Shown here: piece after piece, positions 1-9,506 of the stretch
Layout of the letters: each line of letters starts with the position of its first letter
Position numbering within the stretch: the first letter of the stretch is position 1
Origin: Stieleria bergensis
GTDB taxonomy: Bacteria; Planctomycetota; Planctomycetia; Pirellulales; Pirellulaceae
Assembly (NCBI GenBank): GCA_007745635.1
Contig: CP036272.1
Location: 3,321,086 to 3,363,173 of the forward strand
Direction: 5' to 3'
DNA: 42,088 nucleotides
Program-made: the position numbers and the translations under genes
The notes under the pieces: generated by a model
Databases searched by the model: none
The model's input: only the letters and a program-made list of their open reading frames with translations
Told to the model about the DNA's origin: nothing

Positions 1-204
1 ATTTACAGAGTTGCAAGGCGGGGGAATTGATTGTCTCAATGCCCGGCCGGGGAGGGTTTTGCTGTGGCTGGTTGCGGTTGGCGTTGTCACGTTTTTTGGT
101 GCGTGCAAGCTCGGCACTCTACTGTTCTGGCGTTGCCACGGTTTGCTGGTGGGACGCTGCCGCTTAGGAAACCGGTTGTAACGGCCTGCGGTTGATAGTC
201 GGGT

Positions 205-2364
205 TTACTTTGACTTGGGCCGGGGGATTGAACGTGCTTTAGCGCCCTTTGTCCCCTTACCGCCTCGTTTTTGACGGCTGCCGCTGGGGGCTTCTTTTTC
301 AGTGAACTCGATCTCTGAGAGTGGCTTGCCGACGTGGGGCTTCAACTGCTTGAATCGGTCTCGTAATTGTGCTGCTTTTTCGAACTGCAGTTCTTCGGCG
401 GCGGCCAGCATTTCTTGCTCCAGTTTGTCCAGCATCTGCATGGTGACCAACTGGGTGTCCTGGACGCTTTGGACGCGGGAGTTGGCTTGTTGTCGTTTGG
501 CTGCCTCGGAATCGATGCCGGTTTTGATTTTGGAACGAACCGTTTTGGGGACAATGCCGTGTTTGGCGTTGTGTGCCATTTGCAGGCTGCGGCGACGCTC
601 GGTTTCATCGATCGCCGCTTGCATGGATCGGGTCACTTTATCGGCGTACAGGATCACTTGGCTATTGGCGTTTCGCGCGGCACGGCCGATGGTTTGGATC
701 AAGCTTGTTTCGCTACGCAGAAAGCCTTCCTTGTCAGCGTCCAGAATCGCAACCAGCGACACCTCCGGTAAATCCAGTCCTTCGCGAAGCAGGTTCACAC
801 CGACCAAGCAGTCGAATTGTCCTGTACGCAACTCTTGAATCAGATCCATTCGTTCAAACGCGTTCAGCTCGCTGTGAAGCCAGCGGCAGCGGATGTTTTG
901 CTCTTGGAAATAGTTGGCCAAGTCTTCTGCAAGACGTTTGGTCAGCGCGGTGACGAGCACGCGTTCGTCGCGTTCGGCCCGCAGCCGGATCTCTTTGATC
1001 AAGTGATTGACCTGCCCACGCGCAGAGACCACTTCGATCTCTGGATCGAGTAGACCGGTGGGGCGAATGATTTGCTCGACCACTTCACCTTGCGTGCGTT
1101 CGAGTTCATAGTCGGTGGGAGTGGCGCTAACAAAGCAAATCTGATGCGTGCGCTGCTCCCATTCTTCAAACTTCATTGGCCGATTGTCCAGTGCGCTTGG
1201 CAATCGGAAACCGTGATCGACCAAAGTCAGTTTACGGCTGCGGTCGCCCGCGTACATGGCTCGCACCTGAGGCACGGTGACGTGTGATTCATCGACGAAG
1301 GTGACGAAGTCATCAGGAAAGAAGTCGTACAGCGTGTCCGGCGCCGATCCGGGTGGTTTTCCGGAAAGCGGACGCGAGTAGTTTTCGATGCCCGGGCAGT
1401 GCCCCACCTCGCTAAGCATTTCCAGGTCGAACTTGGTGCGTGAGTTCAGTCGTTCGGCTTCCAGTAACTTGCCCTGTTTTTGGAACAGCGCCACTTGCTG
1501 AGCGAGTTCTTCGCGGATCACGCGGATCGCTCGTCCGATCCGATCTTCCGGCATCACGAAGTGTTTGGCGGGATAGATGAAGAACTGCTCAACCACATCC
1601 AAGGTCTCGCCAGTCAAGGGATTGATGATCGAGATCTTTTCGACTTCGTCTCCCCAGAGCTCAATGCGATAGGCGAACTCTTCATAGCTGGGCCAGAGTT
1701 CCACACTGTCGCCACGGACTCGGAACTTGCCGCGTGTGAAGTCGTGGTCGCCGCGATCGTACAGCACATCGACCAAACTTAACAGCAACGCGTCTCTGCG
1801 AATCACCTGCCCTTTGGTAACACTGATCACCAACTTTTTGTAGTCATCCGGAGATCCCAAGCCGTAGATGCTGCTGACCGAGGCGACGATCACAACGTCG
1901 CGGCGACTGACCAAGCTGCTGGTGGTCGCTAGTCGCAGCCGGTCAATGTCCTCGTTGATCGAAGCATCCTTTTCGATATAGACATCGCGCTGCGGGATAT
2001 AGGCTTCGGGTTGATAGTAGTCGTAATAACTGACGAAGTAATGAACGGCGTTGGTGGGAAAGAATTCCTTGAACTCGCCGTACAACTGCGCGGCCAGCGT
2101 CTTGTTGTGGCTCAATATCAACGCGGGGCGATTGAGATTCGCAATCACGTTGGCCATGGTGTAGGTTTTGCCGGTACCGGTGGCTCCCAGCAGAACTTGA
2201 GCAGTTTTGCCCGACAGAAAGCCATTGGTCAGTTGTTCAATCGCTCTGGGCTGGTCACCGGCAGGCGGAAAGGGCTGGTTCAGATCAAAGGGCGTCGGTG
2301 CCGCGGACTGAAAGAGTTCGGAAGGCGAAGGCATGGAGCGATACCCAATCTGGCTGATGATCAA
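205..2364 (-). CDS. uvrB: UvrABC system protein B (excinuclease ABC subunit B)
   Basis: Damage-recognition helicase of nucleotide excision repair: it is loaded on DNA by UvrA, opens the strands and recruits UvrC. Seen in the protein: a Walker A motif GATGTGKTYT near residue 60, the tyrosine-rich beta-hairpin YYDYYQPEAYIP that inserts between the strands, helicase motif II as FVDESH, a helicase C-terminal domain, and a C-terminal UVR domain (EELQFEKAAQLRDRFKQLK) that contacts UvrC. The tail is a basic Lys/Gly/Arg extension that E. coli UvrB lacks. The first ATG gives 719 residues; an ATG at 2334 gives 709 and fits the family N-terminus (FDLNQPF..GDQPRAI) equally well. It is a single gene with no uvrA or uvrC nearby. 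The family call is certain; only the start is open. Confidence 0.97.
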   Translation of the reverse strand: MIISQIGYRSMPSPSELFQSAAPTPFDLNQPFPPAGDQPRAIEQLTNGFLSGKTAQVLLGATGTGKTYTMANVIANLNRPALILSHNKTLAAQLYGEFKEFFPTNAVHYFVSYYDYYQPEAYIPQRDVYIEKDASINEDIDRLRLATTSSLVSRRDVVIVASVSSIYGLGSPDDYKKLVISVTKGQVIRRDALLLSLVDVLYDRGDHDFTRGKFRVRGDSVELWPSYEEFAYRIELWGDEVEKISIINPLTGETLDVVEQFFIYPAKHFVMPEDRIGRAIRVIREELAQQVALFQKQGKLLEAERLNSRTKFDLEMLSEVGHCPGIENYSRPLSGKPPGSAPDTLYDFFPDDFVTFVDESHVTVPQVRAMYAGDRSRKLTLVDHGFRLPSALDNRPMKFEEWEQRTHQICFVSATPTDYELERTQGEVVEQIIRPTGLLDPEIEVVSARGQVNHLIKEIRLRAERDERVLVTALTKRLAEDLANYFQEQNIRCRWLHSELNAFERMDLIQELRTGQFDCLVGVNLLREGLDLPEVSLVAILDADKEGFLRSETSLIQTIGRAARNANSQVILYADKVTRSMQAAIDETERRRSLQMAHNAKHGIVPKTVRSKIKTGIDSEAAKRQQANSRVQSVQDTQLVTMQMLDKLEQEMLAAAEELQFEKAAQLRDRFKQLKPHVGKPLSEIEFTEKEAPSGSRQKRGGKGTKGAKARSIPRPKSK

Positions 2365-2480
2365 CGGCTGGCAGTTCAGTGTTCCGCGGCGAGCGAACTT
2401 GGCTCACTTTCCTGTACCACACAATGTGCCAGACCGGTCAGATTTCGGCTAGATGTGATCCCCGCGAAGCCAGGCGATTT

Positions 2481-2523
2481 TTGCCGGTCGCGAAGCGCGG
2501 GGAGCATTGCCGGTCGCGAAGCG
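2481..2523. repeat. Short direct repeat upstream of uvrB
   Basis: The 17-base word TTGCCGGTCGCGAAGCG occurs twice, 27 bases apart. It lies in the gap between uvrB and the next minus-strand gene, so it falls in the region expected to hold the uvrB promoter. No function can be assigned. Confidence 0.7.
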
Positions 2524-2558
2524 TCATGCGAGGCAAATCGTGATGATGATCATGCGTG

Positions 2559-2638
2559 CGATTCGCGTTGCCCGAGATTCGCGTTGCCCCAGATTCGCGT
2601 TGCCCCAGATTCGCGTTGCCCCAGATTCGCGTTGCCCC
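2559..2638. repeat. 16-base tandem repeat, five copies
   Basis: Five head-to-tail copies of AGATTCGCGTTGCCCC, the first with two differences, followed by a degenerating tail (AGATTCACCAGC, TGATTCACCAGC). The period is not a multiple of three, so it is unlikely to be coding; the short frames across it on both strands are by-products. It lies between the start of uvrB and the end of the GGDEF gene. The remainder of this 355-base gap holds no gene or clear terminator that I can see. Confidence 0.9.
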
Positions 2639-2719
2639 AGATTCACCAGCGCTGATTCACCAGCCTCAGCTCCCAAGCGTGCCTGCGAGGCGTGATTGCC
2701 ATTCAGAGCGCAGAGACGC

Positions 2720-5020
2720 TCATTCGGAGGGCTCAATGGTGTCGGCCATCAGGTAACACTTGATGCTGGCCAGCAGATAATTTGCAGCCAGTTGGTAGTC
2801 GCGTTTACGACGATCACGTCCGCGTTTGGGGCCGAGTTCGACGTGCACTTTGGTGTATTCGCAGCGTCCGCCAAGTCCTTTGACTTCGTCCAGATGGGCT
2901 TCGCTAAGCGTCATGCGAATTTGAAAGTTGATGCGTTGATCGACTTTGCGGCGCCCGCCACTGTATTTGGAGGCTTGGACGGCGAGCGTCACCTGAGACT
3001 CGGCGACATCAATAATGTCCGCATGATGATCCGCGATGAAGCCGCGTAGTTTCTCGATCGTCATGTCAGCGGGAACGGGTGTGACGAGGTCGACAATGAG
3101 CTTGTCACTGCCCGACGTCTTGGTAAAGAAGCCGCGTCGTTCCTCATCGGGGTTTCCGTTGAACTCGGACATTTTGCCAAGGCCCAACTGGACCACGCGG
3201 TTGCGACCATTGTCCTTGGCTTTGATCAGAGCACGATCGGCGCGGGCAACGATGGTTTCTGGTGAATCACCTGACTGAAATTCGGTGACGCCGAAGCTGG
3301 CGGTCAGACTCTCTTGTTCCAACGCAGTGATGGGCAGAGCTTCCAGCGACTGGCGGATCTGCTCGGCGCGGCGAGCTGCAGAGGCGTTGTCACAGTCGAT
3401 GGCCAGCAACAAGAATTCTTCGCCGCCGTATCGCGCGACCAGGTCACCTTCTTGTCGGTGTTGTCGCAGCAAGTCAGCGAACTCAATCAGAGCGGCATCG
3501 CCACCGGGGTGACCGAAGCGATCGTTCACGCTTTTAAAATGGTCCAGGTCGCAGATAATCAACGAGAACGTGGATTCTCCGTCAACATTCATCGACACGA
3601 GCTCTTCCAGACGCCGGTCAAAGTGCCCTCGGTTGCTAACGCGAGTCAGTGGGTCGATTCTGTTTTCTTCGTGCAAGAGATGCAGGCGTTCTTCCAATTG
3701 CACTTGGTCGGACTGGTCCCGCACAACAATCAGTGTTCCCGATAGGCCAGCTTCGTTGTTCATCACGGGAGTGACATCAACGTGGATGACGACGTTTTCT
3801 TGGTTGTCGCGTTCCATCCTCATCTTACGGTGCACAGGATGCGTTGTGCGAAGGCATTCGGTCATCGGGCATTCTGGGAAGTCCTGGTCATCATCGTCGA
3901 GCAAACCGATCGCGTCGCCGGTGAATAGCTTGCCAACCATGGCTTCGGCCGATTTACCGCTTAACCGTTCCATGCCGCGATTCCACTGGAGAACGGTACC
4001 GGCGTTGTCGGTGTAGACGACGCCGTCTTTCAATGTTGAAAGCAGACGTTGATTGAACGACGATTGGCGATCGTTGGACGTGGCTGATGAAGCGGATGTG
4101 CTGGGGGTGTTGCCACTGGCCGCGCCGGTCCAATACGCTGCGCTGTCTTCGGGGCGTAACTCCAGTAACCAGCGCTGTGCGACGGTGCCTTGAAGGATTT
4201 CGGGGCTGGCTTCCAACAAGCGATGGAAGTCGCGAACAAGCGTGCCATCAAACTGAGTGTTAGCACCCTGGATCAAATCTGCAAGCGCCCGATCCAGGCT
4301 CATCGCCGGCCGGTAGACCTGTTCAGTGGTCATCGCGTCGAAGGCGTCGGCGATCGCCAACATGCGCGCCCCAAACGGAATGTCGTCGCCACAGCACTGG
4401 GCGTTGGCGCGAGGCCCGGCGTACCAAGACCGGGCGTGACGGATGATCTCAAGAATGCCCTCATCGTTGGTGCAGCCACTTAGGATCTCGCATCCTAATT
4501 CAGGATTGGTCGCCATCAGTTGCTGCTCGTCAGCGGTTAGCTTGCCGGGCTTGCGCAAGATGCGATCCGGGATGCCGATCTTGCCCAAATCGTGGAGCAA
4601 GGCGGCGATTTCGATCCGCGTTTGCGCGGCTTGATTGAGCTTCAGTCGCTCGGCCCATGCACTACAGTACAGCGAGACTCTTAAACCGTGAGCCGCCGTT
4701 GCGGCATGTTTGGCGCGCAGCGCATAGAACAAGGCATTGGCGTGGCCAAGGCGGGCGGCCGTCAGCTGATTGTTGCCACTGCGAGCCGACCGTGGTGGAC
4801 GAGGCATCGGATCGGAGGTCACAGCCTCGGTCATCACTTGCAGACGGTTGAGCAAACTGGAGATGTCAAAGTCGCTGCGTGATCGATCGTCCACCTTGCT
4901 TGCCTGTGGCTCGGTGGATCCGTCTGCGTTCTTAGCCGACCGTGTGGCCTGGTCACTATGGCTGCTGTTATTCATATCAATCAGTGGGACGATGAGGGTT
5001 TTCGGGCAACTGGAAAACAT
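2720..5020 (-). CDS. Multidomain signalling protein: degenerate HD-GYP, PAS and GGDEF (diguanylate cyclase) domains
   Basis: Probable cytoplasmic cyclic-di-GMP protein. Domain order in the 766-residue frame: a low-complexity N-terminus; an HD-GYP-like domain at about 90-270 with the metal-binding HD kept (HDLGKIGIPDRIL, H143/D144) but without the HHExxDGxGYP segment, the equivalent stretch reading IIRHARSWYAGPRAN; a PAS domain at about 322-440; and a GGDEF domain at about 450-590 with active-site GGEEF at 532-536. The usual RxxD inhibitory site before GGEEF reads QEGD, so feedback by product is doubtful. The last 160 or so residues form a further domain that I do not recognise, rich in Lys/Arg. 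Expected activity is c-di-GMP synthesis; the HD-GYP part is probably inactive or a sensor. No membrane segment is evident. A second ATG lies at 4975. Confidence 0.88.
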   Translation of the reverse strand: MFSSCPKTLIVPLIDMNNSSHSDQATRSAKNADGSTEPQASKVDDRSRSDFDISSLLNRLQVMTEAVTSDPMPRPPRSARSGNNQLTAARLGHANALFYALRAKHAATAAHGLRVSLYCSAWAERLKLNQAAQTRIEIAALLHDLGKIGIPDRILRKPGKLTADEQQLMATNPELGCEILSGCTNDEGILEIIRHARSWYAGPRANAQCCGDDIPFGARMLAIADAFDAMTTEQVYRPAMSLDRALADLIQGANTQFDGTLVRDFHRLLEASPEILQGTVAQRWLLELRPEDSAAYWTGAASGNTPSTSASSATSNDRQSSFNQRLLSTLKDGVVYTDNAGTVLQWNRGMERLSGKSAEAMVGKLFTGDAIGLLDDDDQDFPECPMTECLRTTHPVHRKMRMERDNQENVVIHVDVTPVMNNEAGLSGTLIVVRDQSDQVQLEERLHLLHEENRIDPLTRVSNRGHFDRRLEELVSMNVDGESTFSLIICDLDHFKSVNDRFGHPGGDAALIEFADLLRQHRQEGDLVARYGGEEFLLLAIDCDNASAARRAEQIRQSLEALPITALEQESLTASFGVTEFQSGDSPETIVARADRALIKAKDNGRNRVVQLGLGKMSEFNGNPDEERRGFFTKTSGSDKLIVDLVTPVPADMTIEKLRGFIADHHADIIDVAESQVTLAVQASKYSGGRRKVDQRINFQIRMTLSEAHLDEVKGLGGRCEYTKVHVELGPKRGRDRRKRDYQLAANYLLASIKCYLMADTIEPSE

Positions 5021-5563
5021 AGGTCATCGCTTACCCGCACGAATAGAATTTGTGCCGCCTGCGTCCCCTTGCCGGGCCGCAACACTGATACGACCCGAAT
5101 CGCTGTCGCAGGTCGTGCAATCGGATGTAGGCAAGTCCATTCGTTGCGACAAAGATAGTCCTAGCGAGTGGGCCAATTGCGGCTTCCAGCTGGCAAACTG
5201 GATGAAAAAAATTTCCATAAGAAGGACTTCATCGTCTCCGCTGATCATTGGTTGGCGGTTAGATTGTGGGACCGCAGGCAGTGTTTCACTCCCCCCCCTT
5301 TCGCGATGCTCGATGATGCAAACGTTGGCGGAATCGCGCCCCATGGTGCGGGGAATGGGTGAGCGAGGTGCAGGTGTAATGAAGCGGCCGCGTTGAGTGG
5401 ACGTGTTGCGTGTCGCTGCATTATTTTGACAAAGCGATCTTGCCCCCTTGATTGAAATGGCCGGTGATCGCCCATTGCGGTAGAATGGGGCCGTATCCTT
5501 TACTCTGCCGACGCATTGGAAGCTTCCTAACGAGCACTCAATCTTGCCTGAGGCATAGGTCAC
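5021..5563. other. Intergenic region between divergent genes
   Basis: This 543-base stretch separates two divergently transcribed genes, so it must hold both promoters. It carries a run of C residues near 5290 and a TTGACA at 5426-5431, but no well-spaced -10 box. A 179-residue frame on the minus strand fills it, with a composition unlike a protein. I see no RNA gene. Confidence 0.5.
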
Positions 5564-6121
5564 GTGACACTATCAGACATTGACCGAAAACTTGTCAAAC
5601 GATGTCTTGAGGGCGCTCCAGGTGCTTGGCAGGACTTCGTCGATCGATTCCTAGGTTTGATGGTCCACGTGGTGAACCATACGGCTCGGGCGCGAGGTCT
5701 GGAGTTGGATGCAGCGTTGAGAGACGATTTAGTGGCAGAGATTTTCTTGGCGCTGTTGTCAAATGATCGAGCTGTGTTGCGACGGTTTCGTAACGACAGT
5801 TCGTTGGCGACCTATCTGACGGTGATTGGGCGACGCGTGGTCGTCCGTCGCATGCTGCAACGCACGCTTGCGTCCAGCGGTGACAACGCTCAATGGCAGG
5901 CTCAGCAGCAACCAGATTCCGATCCGATTGAACGCATTGATGACCGTGATGAAATCATGCATTTGATGGAACAGCTCGATGCCACTGAGGCTGCCGTCGT
6001 CCGTCAGTACCATCTGGAAGGTTTGTCGTATCGACAGATCAGTGAACGCAACGGGATCAGCGAAAACTCAATCGGGCCGATGCTCTCCAGAGCACGAAAG
6101 AAGATGCGAGAAAGGACCTAA
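5564..6121 (+). CDS. ECF-type RNA polymerase sigma factor
   Basis: Alternative sigma factor of the extracytoplasmic-function group (185 residues, normal for the family). Region 2 lies at about residues 10-95 (core-binding and -10 recognition, with DLVAEIFLALL and RFRNDSSLATYLTVIGRRVVVRRML). Region 4 at about 125-180 has the helix-turn-helix LSYRQISERNGISENSIGPM followed by LSRARKKM, which reads the -35 element. The start is GTG; no in-frame ATG fits. Its TAA touches the ATG of the next gene with no spacer, so the two are almost certainly co-transcribed and perhaps translationally coupled. No anti-sigma gene lies next to it. Which promoters it reads cannot be told from the sequence. Confidence 0.93.
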   Translation: MTLSDIDRKLVKRCLEGAPGAWQDFVDRFLGLMVHVVNHTARARGLELDAALRDDLVAEIFLALLSNDRAVLRRFRNDSSLATYLTVIGRRVVVRRMLQRTLASSGDNAQWQAQQQPDSDPIERIDDRDEIMHLMEQLDATEAAVVRQYHLEGLSYRQISERNGISENSIGPMLSRARKKMRERT

Positions 6122-7447
6122 ATGTCAAACCCCACTGAGTCCCGCCCCATCGTCGACTCGAATCCCACCTCGGCCAACGCTGGTAAATATCAAGAAGATC
6201 GGCGCGATTTTATTCGTGGCAGCGGTCTAATGATTGCCGGTGGTGCGATCGCTGGCGCCAGCGCTGCGACCAAAGCGATCGCCAGTTCAAAACAGAGCAA
6301 GCTGCGGATCGCGATGGTTGGTTGCGGTCGCCGTTGCCGGCAACTGCTCGATGCGATGGCATCGTTGGATGATGATGCCATTGAGATCACGGCCTTGGTT
6401 GACAACAATCGCGGTCGTGCTCAAAGCGTCTTTCGCAGCATCAAAAGTCGTCATCCGGAACGATTGGCAGACCACTGCAATCTGTTGACCTCAGGCGGCT
6501 CGATTCGACAGCCGCTGCTACCTCATCAAGCGTTGCAGGATGTCGATGTGGTGTTCATCACCACGCCGCCGGTTTGCCAACCTGGGATTGCGGTGGACGC
6601 AATCACTAACCACAAACATGTATTCATTGAAAAGCCGATGGCGGCCGATCTGAATGGTTTGAAGCAGGTCGTCAATGCTTCCGCTGTGGCAAAAGAACAA
6701 GGACTGACCGTTCACGTTGGTTTCCAACGCCAGTATGATCAGCGTGATCTGGACTTGATCGCTCAAGTGCAACAGGGCGGCATTGGTGACATCATCTACG
6801 CCAAGTCCTACTGCAATAGCGGTTCTCTGAAGAAGCACGTCGCCCGATCCGAAAAGGAGCAACTGGCTCATTGGAACCAGTTCAACTGGACCGGCGGCGA
6901 TGTGCTGCTAGAACAGCATGTTGCCGGACTGGATGTTTTGCGCCGCGTGATCGGCCGGCCACTGTTAACGGCACAGGGACAAGCGGGCTGGGCAAGTTTG
7001 AGCGACGCCGAATTGGCCAATCAGCAGAACGCCGTTCAGCCATCGGGCCATCAACAAGCTGGCGAGTTAGCGTTCCAGCATCAGAGCATTGAATTCGAGT
7101 TTGCCGATCACGTTTCATTGATCTCGCACACTCGACGCGCTGCGAATTCATGGCAGCGTACCGGCGAATGGCTTTACGGGACCCAGGGTCACGCAGACTT
7201 TTCGAATGGCAAACTGTTTGATCGCAGCGGGAATGTGACCTGGCAGTCGGCGGAGCCTTCGGCGTCGATGGTTGCAACACAAGCTCAATTGCGAGCCTTC
7301 TTTGCTTCGATCCGTCACGGCGATGCCGAGAATCAAGTGGACCAGGCCAGCGAAAGTACTTTGATGGCATTGCTGGGGCAAAGAGCTGCCCAGACCAGCA
7401 AGCTAGCTCGGATGAAGTCGCTGCGCGGTGAACTGAAGCTCGCCTGA
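6122..7447 (+). CDS. Tat-exported Gfo/Idh/MocA family oxidoreductase
   Basis: NAD(P)-dependent sugar or polyol dehydrogenase family, 441 residues. A twin-arginine signal is plain: RRDFIRGSG at residues 27-35 followed by an alanine/glycine-rich hydrophobic stretch, so the folded, cofactor-loaded enzyme is probably exported. A Rossmann fold follows (LRIAMVGCGRR at about 61-71; the usual GxGxxG is altered to GCGRRC), then VFITTPP and the family signature EKPM. The C-terminal alpha/beta domain has QFNWTGGDVLLEQHVAGLD. Planctomycetes carry many exported members; substrates are usually unknown, and none can be named here. It directly abuts the upstream sigma factor gene, which suggests a shared regulon. 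Confidence 0.9.
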   Translation: MSNPTESRPIVDSNPTSANAGKYQEDRRDFIRGSGLMIAGGAIAGASAATKAIASSKQSKLRIAMVGCGRRCRQLLDAMASLDDDAIEITALVDNNRGRAQSVFRSIKSRHPERLADHCNLLTSGGSIRQPLLPHQALQDVDVVFITTPPVCQPGIAVDAITNHKHVFIEKPMAADLNGLKQVVNASAVAKEQGLTVHVGFQRQYDQRDLDLIAQVQQGGIGDIIYAKSYCNSGSLKKHVARSEKEQLAHWNQFNWTGGDVLLEQHVAGLDVLRRVIGRPLLTAQGQAGWASLSDAELANQQNAVQPSGHQQAGELAFQHQSIEFEFADHVSLISHTRRAANSWQRTGEWLYGTQGHADFSNGKLFDRSGNVTWQSAEPSASMVATQAQLRAFFASIRHGDAENQVDQASESTLMALLGQRAAQTSKLARMKSLRGELKLA

Positions 7448-7496
7448 TTCTCGCTGGCTGGCATTCAGCGGAGCGGCTGAGGCATTCGATCAAGCC

Positions 7497-8078
7497 TTAG
7501 TTCTCAACCATCCGTCGCAGCGTTTTGACGCCTCGGTGCAACAGCCCCGCGACGGCGGCGGTGGTTTTGTCCATCGCTTCGGCGACTTCGGAAACTTTCA
7601 TTTCGTCCAAGTAGTGCATGCGAACCGCTTCGGCCTGTTCGTTGGGCAGTCGATCGATGGCTTGGCAAAGTGCGAGCACGGCTTCGCCCTGCATGACGTT
7701 TTGGCTGGGGCGTGCGACATCGCCTTGAAGCAGGCCTTCCAAACGCATCGATGACTTCGCCAGTTTGTCTTCCATCGACTGTTCGCGGCGCACGTCGCGT
7801 TTGTCGCGATGCATGTCACGATCGAGATGGCAAAGGTGGTGTGAAAGAATCTGCCGAAGCCATTTGCGGAACTGGGCCTCGTTCTCGCCTCGAAATCCAT
7901 CCAGTGCTTGCACTGCCTGCAGCATGGTTTGTTGAACGATGTCCGACGCCCCATACTTGGCCTGCAGTTTGCGGCGCATCTGAGTTTGTGCCAGCATACG
8001 GAGGTACGATTCGTACTTGGCCACGATCGCCGGATCGCTACAGTCGATCGGGTCAGCGGAATTCTCTTCAGTGGTCAC
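7497..8078 (-). CDS. ECF-type RNA polymerase sigma factor
   Basis: A second short sigma-70-family factor, unrelated in detail to the one at 5564. Region 2 contains YGASDIVQQTMLQAVQALDGFRG and RKWLRQILSHHLCHLDRD; region 4 contains LPNEQAEAVRMHYLDEMKVSEVA with helix-turn-helix VAEAMDKTTAAVAGLLHRG, ending KTLRRMVEN. This region 2 (ASDIVQQT, FRGENEAQFRKWL) matches the planctomycete sigma-factor subgroup. The frame extends upstream to a TTG at 8186, but the extra 36 residues look non-coding; GTG at 8078 gives a normal 193 residues and is my choice. It is convergent with the preceding oxidoreductase gene. No partner anti-sigma gene is visible. Confidence 0.9.
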   Translation of the reverse strand: MTTEENSADPIDCSDPAIVAKYESYLRMLAQTQMRRKLQAKYGASDIVQQTMLQAVQALDGFRGENEAQFRKWLRQILSHHLCHLDRDMHRDKRDVRREQSMEDKLAKSSMRLEGLLQGDVARPSQNVMQGEAVLALCQAIDRLPNEQAEAVRMHYLDEMKVSEVAEAMDKTTAAVAGLLHRGVKTLRRMVEN

Positions 8079-8323
8079 AGGAAATCCATGCTTTGGGGGA
8101 TGCAACGCTGGTTTGGCTCTGATTGTAACTTGCTGAGGGGTGATTGGCTGGCCGCTGTAATCTCTAGGGGCCGACGAACCGCACAAAATACGCTAAAACA
8201 TGGTTGGCTTGTCCAGTTAGCTTTTTAAGCAGGAATGCAGCGATCAAGCCAACAGGATGGAAACGCCCAATCAGGCAGGAAATTCCGACAGGAAGTTAGG
8301 GAACGGAGCAACCACGCGACGCC

Positions 8324-9400
8324 ATGGCCAGAGAGAAATTCTACGACGGACAGGATTCAGCTGAACCCGATGATGCGGCACAGGAACCTGCGGATCAGGC
8401 GGGGGAGTCACATGCCTCGCCACAGGAGATCATTCGCGGTGCAGAGCCCGATTCGGGGCTGCGACCTCGGCGGTTGGACGAGATGGTTGGCCAGCAAGAT
8501 GTCATCGAGCGTTTGAAGATTGCCATTGATGCTGCCCTCGGCCGGGGCGAACCGCTCGGCCATATCCTCTTTGATGGGCCACCGGGCTTAGGCAAGACCA
8601 CCTTCGCAACGGTGATCCCGGCTGAAATGGGCACCACGGTTCAGATGGCCAATGGGGCCGGTCTGACGGCGCCCAAGGACTTGGTTCCCTATCTGACCAA
8701 CGTCTCCGCTCACAGCGTTTTGTTCATTGACGAAATCCATCGGATCCCCAAAGCGGTTGAAGAGTACTTGTACACCGCGATGGAAGACTTTCGAATCGAC
8801 ATTGTCTTGGGCGAAGGTGTCAACGCACGTACGTTGAACCTTGAACTGCAGCCGTTTACATTGATCGGCGCGACCACCCGAGCTGGCATGTTAAGTGCGC
8901 CGCTGCGCGATCGCTTTCAGATTCGTGAACACCTTGGCTGGTACACCCAGGAACAGCTTTGCCAATTGGTGCAGCGCAATGCCAACAAGTTGTCCATGTC
9001 CGTCAACGATGCCGCAGCGAACGAGATTGCGAGACGCAGTCGCAGTACACCACGACTGGCAAACAATCGTTTGCACTGGGTGCGAGATTACGCACAGATC
9101 AAAACCAAGGGTGACGTCAGCTTGGGTGTGGCTCGTGACTCCTTGGACATGATTGGGATCGATAAGCTGGGGCTGGACAAGCAGGACCGAAACTACTTGG
9201 ACACGTTGATCCGCGTCTTTGCCGGTGGTCCGGCTGGACTGGACGCCATTGCTCACACCATGAACGTTAGCGGCGACACGCTGGAAGACGAGGTCGAACC
9301 GTTCTTGCTTCGCAGCGAGCTAATCCTCCGGACGCGACGTGGACGAATGGCAACCGGAAAAGCCTTCACACATATGAAACGCGTGCCGGTCAAGAACTGA
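8324..9400 (+). CDS. ruvB: Holliday junction branch migration ATPase RuvB
   Basis: Hexameric AAA+ motor that, with RuvA, drives branch migration of recombination intermediates. Seen: Walker A GPPGLGKTT at 85-93, Walker B LFIDEIHR, sensor 1 IGATTRAG, an arginine-finger region APLRDRF, and a C-terminal winged-helix domain ending in the family's usual GRMAT..F motif. The protein is 358 residues, slightly long because of an acidic, low-complexity N-terminal extension of about 45 residues. It is not next to ruvA or ruvC. The ATG at 8324 sits in GCCATGG; further starts lie inside the extension, so the true N-terminus could be shorter. Confidence 0.97.
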   Translation: MAREKFYDGQDSAEPDDAAQEPADQAGESHASPQEIIRGAEPDSGLRPRRLDEMVGQQDVIERLKIAIDAALGRGEPLGHILFDGPPGLGKTTFATVIPAEMGTTVQMANGAGLTAPKDLVPYLTNVSAHSVLFIDEIHRIPKAVEEYLYTAMEDFRIDIVLGEGVNARTLNLELQPFTLIGATTRAGMLSAPLRDRFQIREHLGWYTQEQLCQLVQRNANKLSMSVNDAAANEIARRSRSTPRLANNRLHWVRDYAQIKTKGDVSLGVARDSLDMIGIDKLGLDKQDRNYLDTLIRVFAGGPAGLDAIAHTMNVSGDTLEDEVEPFLLRSELILRTRRGRMATGKAFTHMKRVPVKN

Positions 9401-9506
9401 TCGCTTTGCACCTCCGTTGTCGACCAGACGAGCTCGATAAAGCTCGCATCCAGAGCGTGGTTCTGTCGGCGATGGCATCCCAGTCACTCTTTCGGTCAAT
9501 GTCCAG

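Noticed and set aside
2559..2638. Tandem repeats taken as a CRISPR array (also at 12089 and 41969)
   Set aside because: The units are contiguous, without unique spacers, and no cas gene is present.
302..2655. Several + strand frames across uvrB (for example 302-838 and 2011-2655)
   Set aside because: They are antisense shadows of a certain uvrB gene and lack protein character.
5024..5563. 179-residue minus-strand frame between divergent genes
   Set aside because: No domain, no plausible start context, and it would occupy the whole promoter region of both neighbours.
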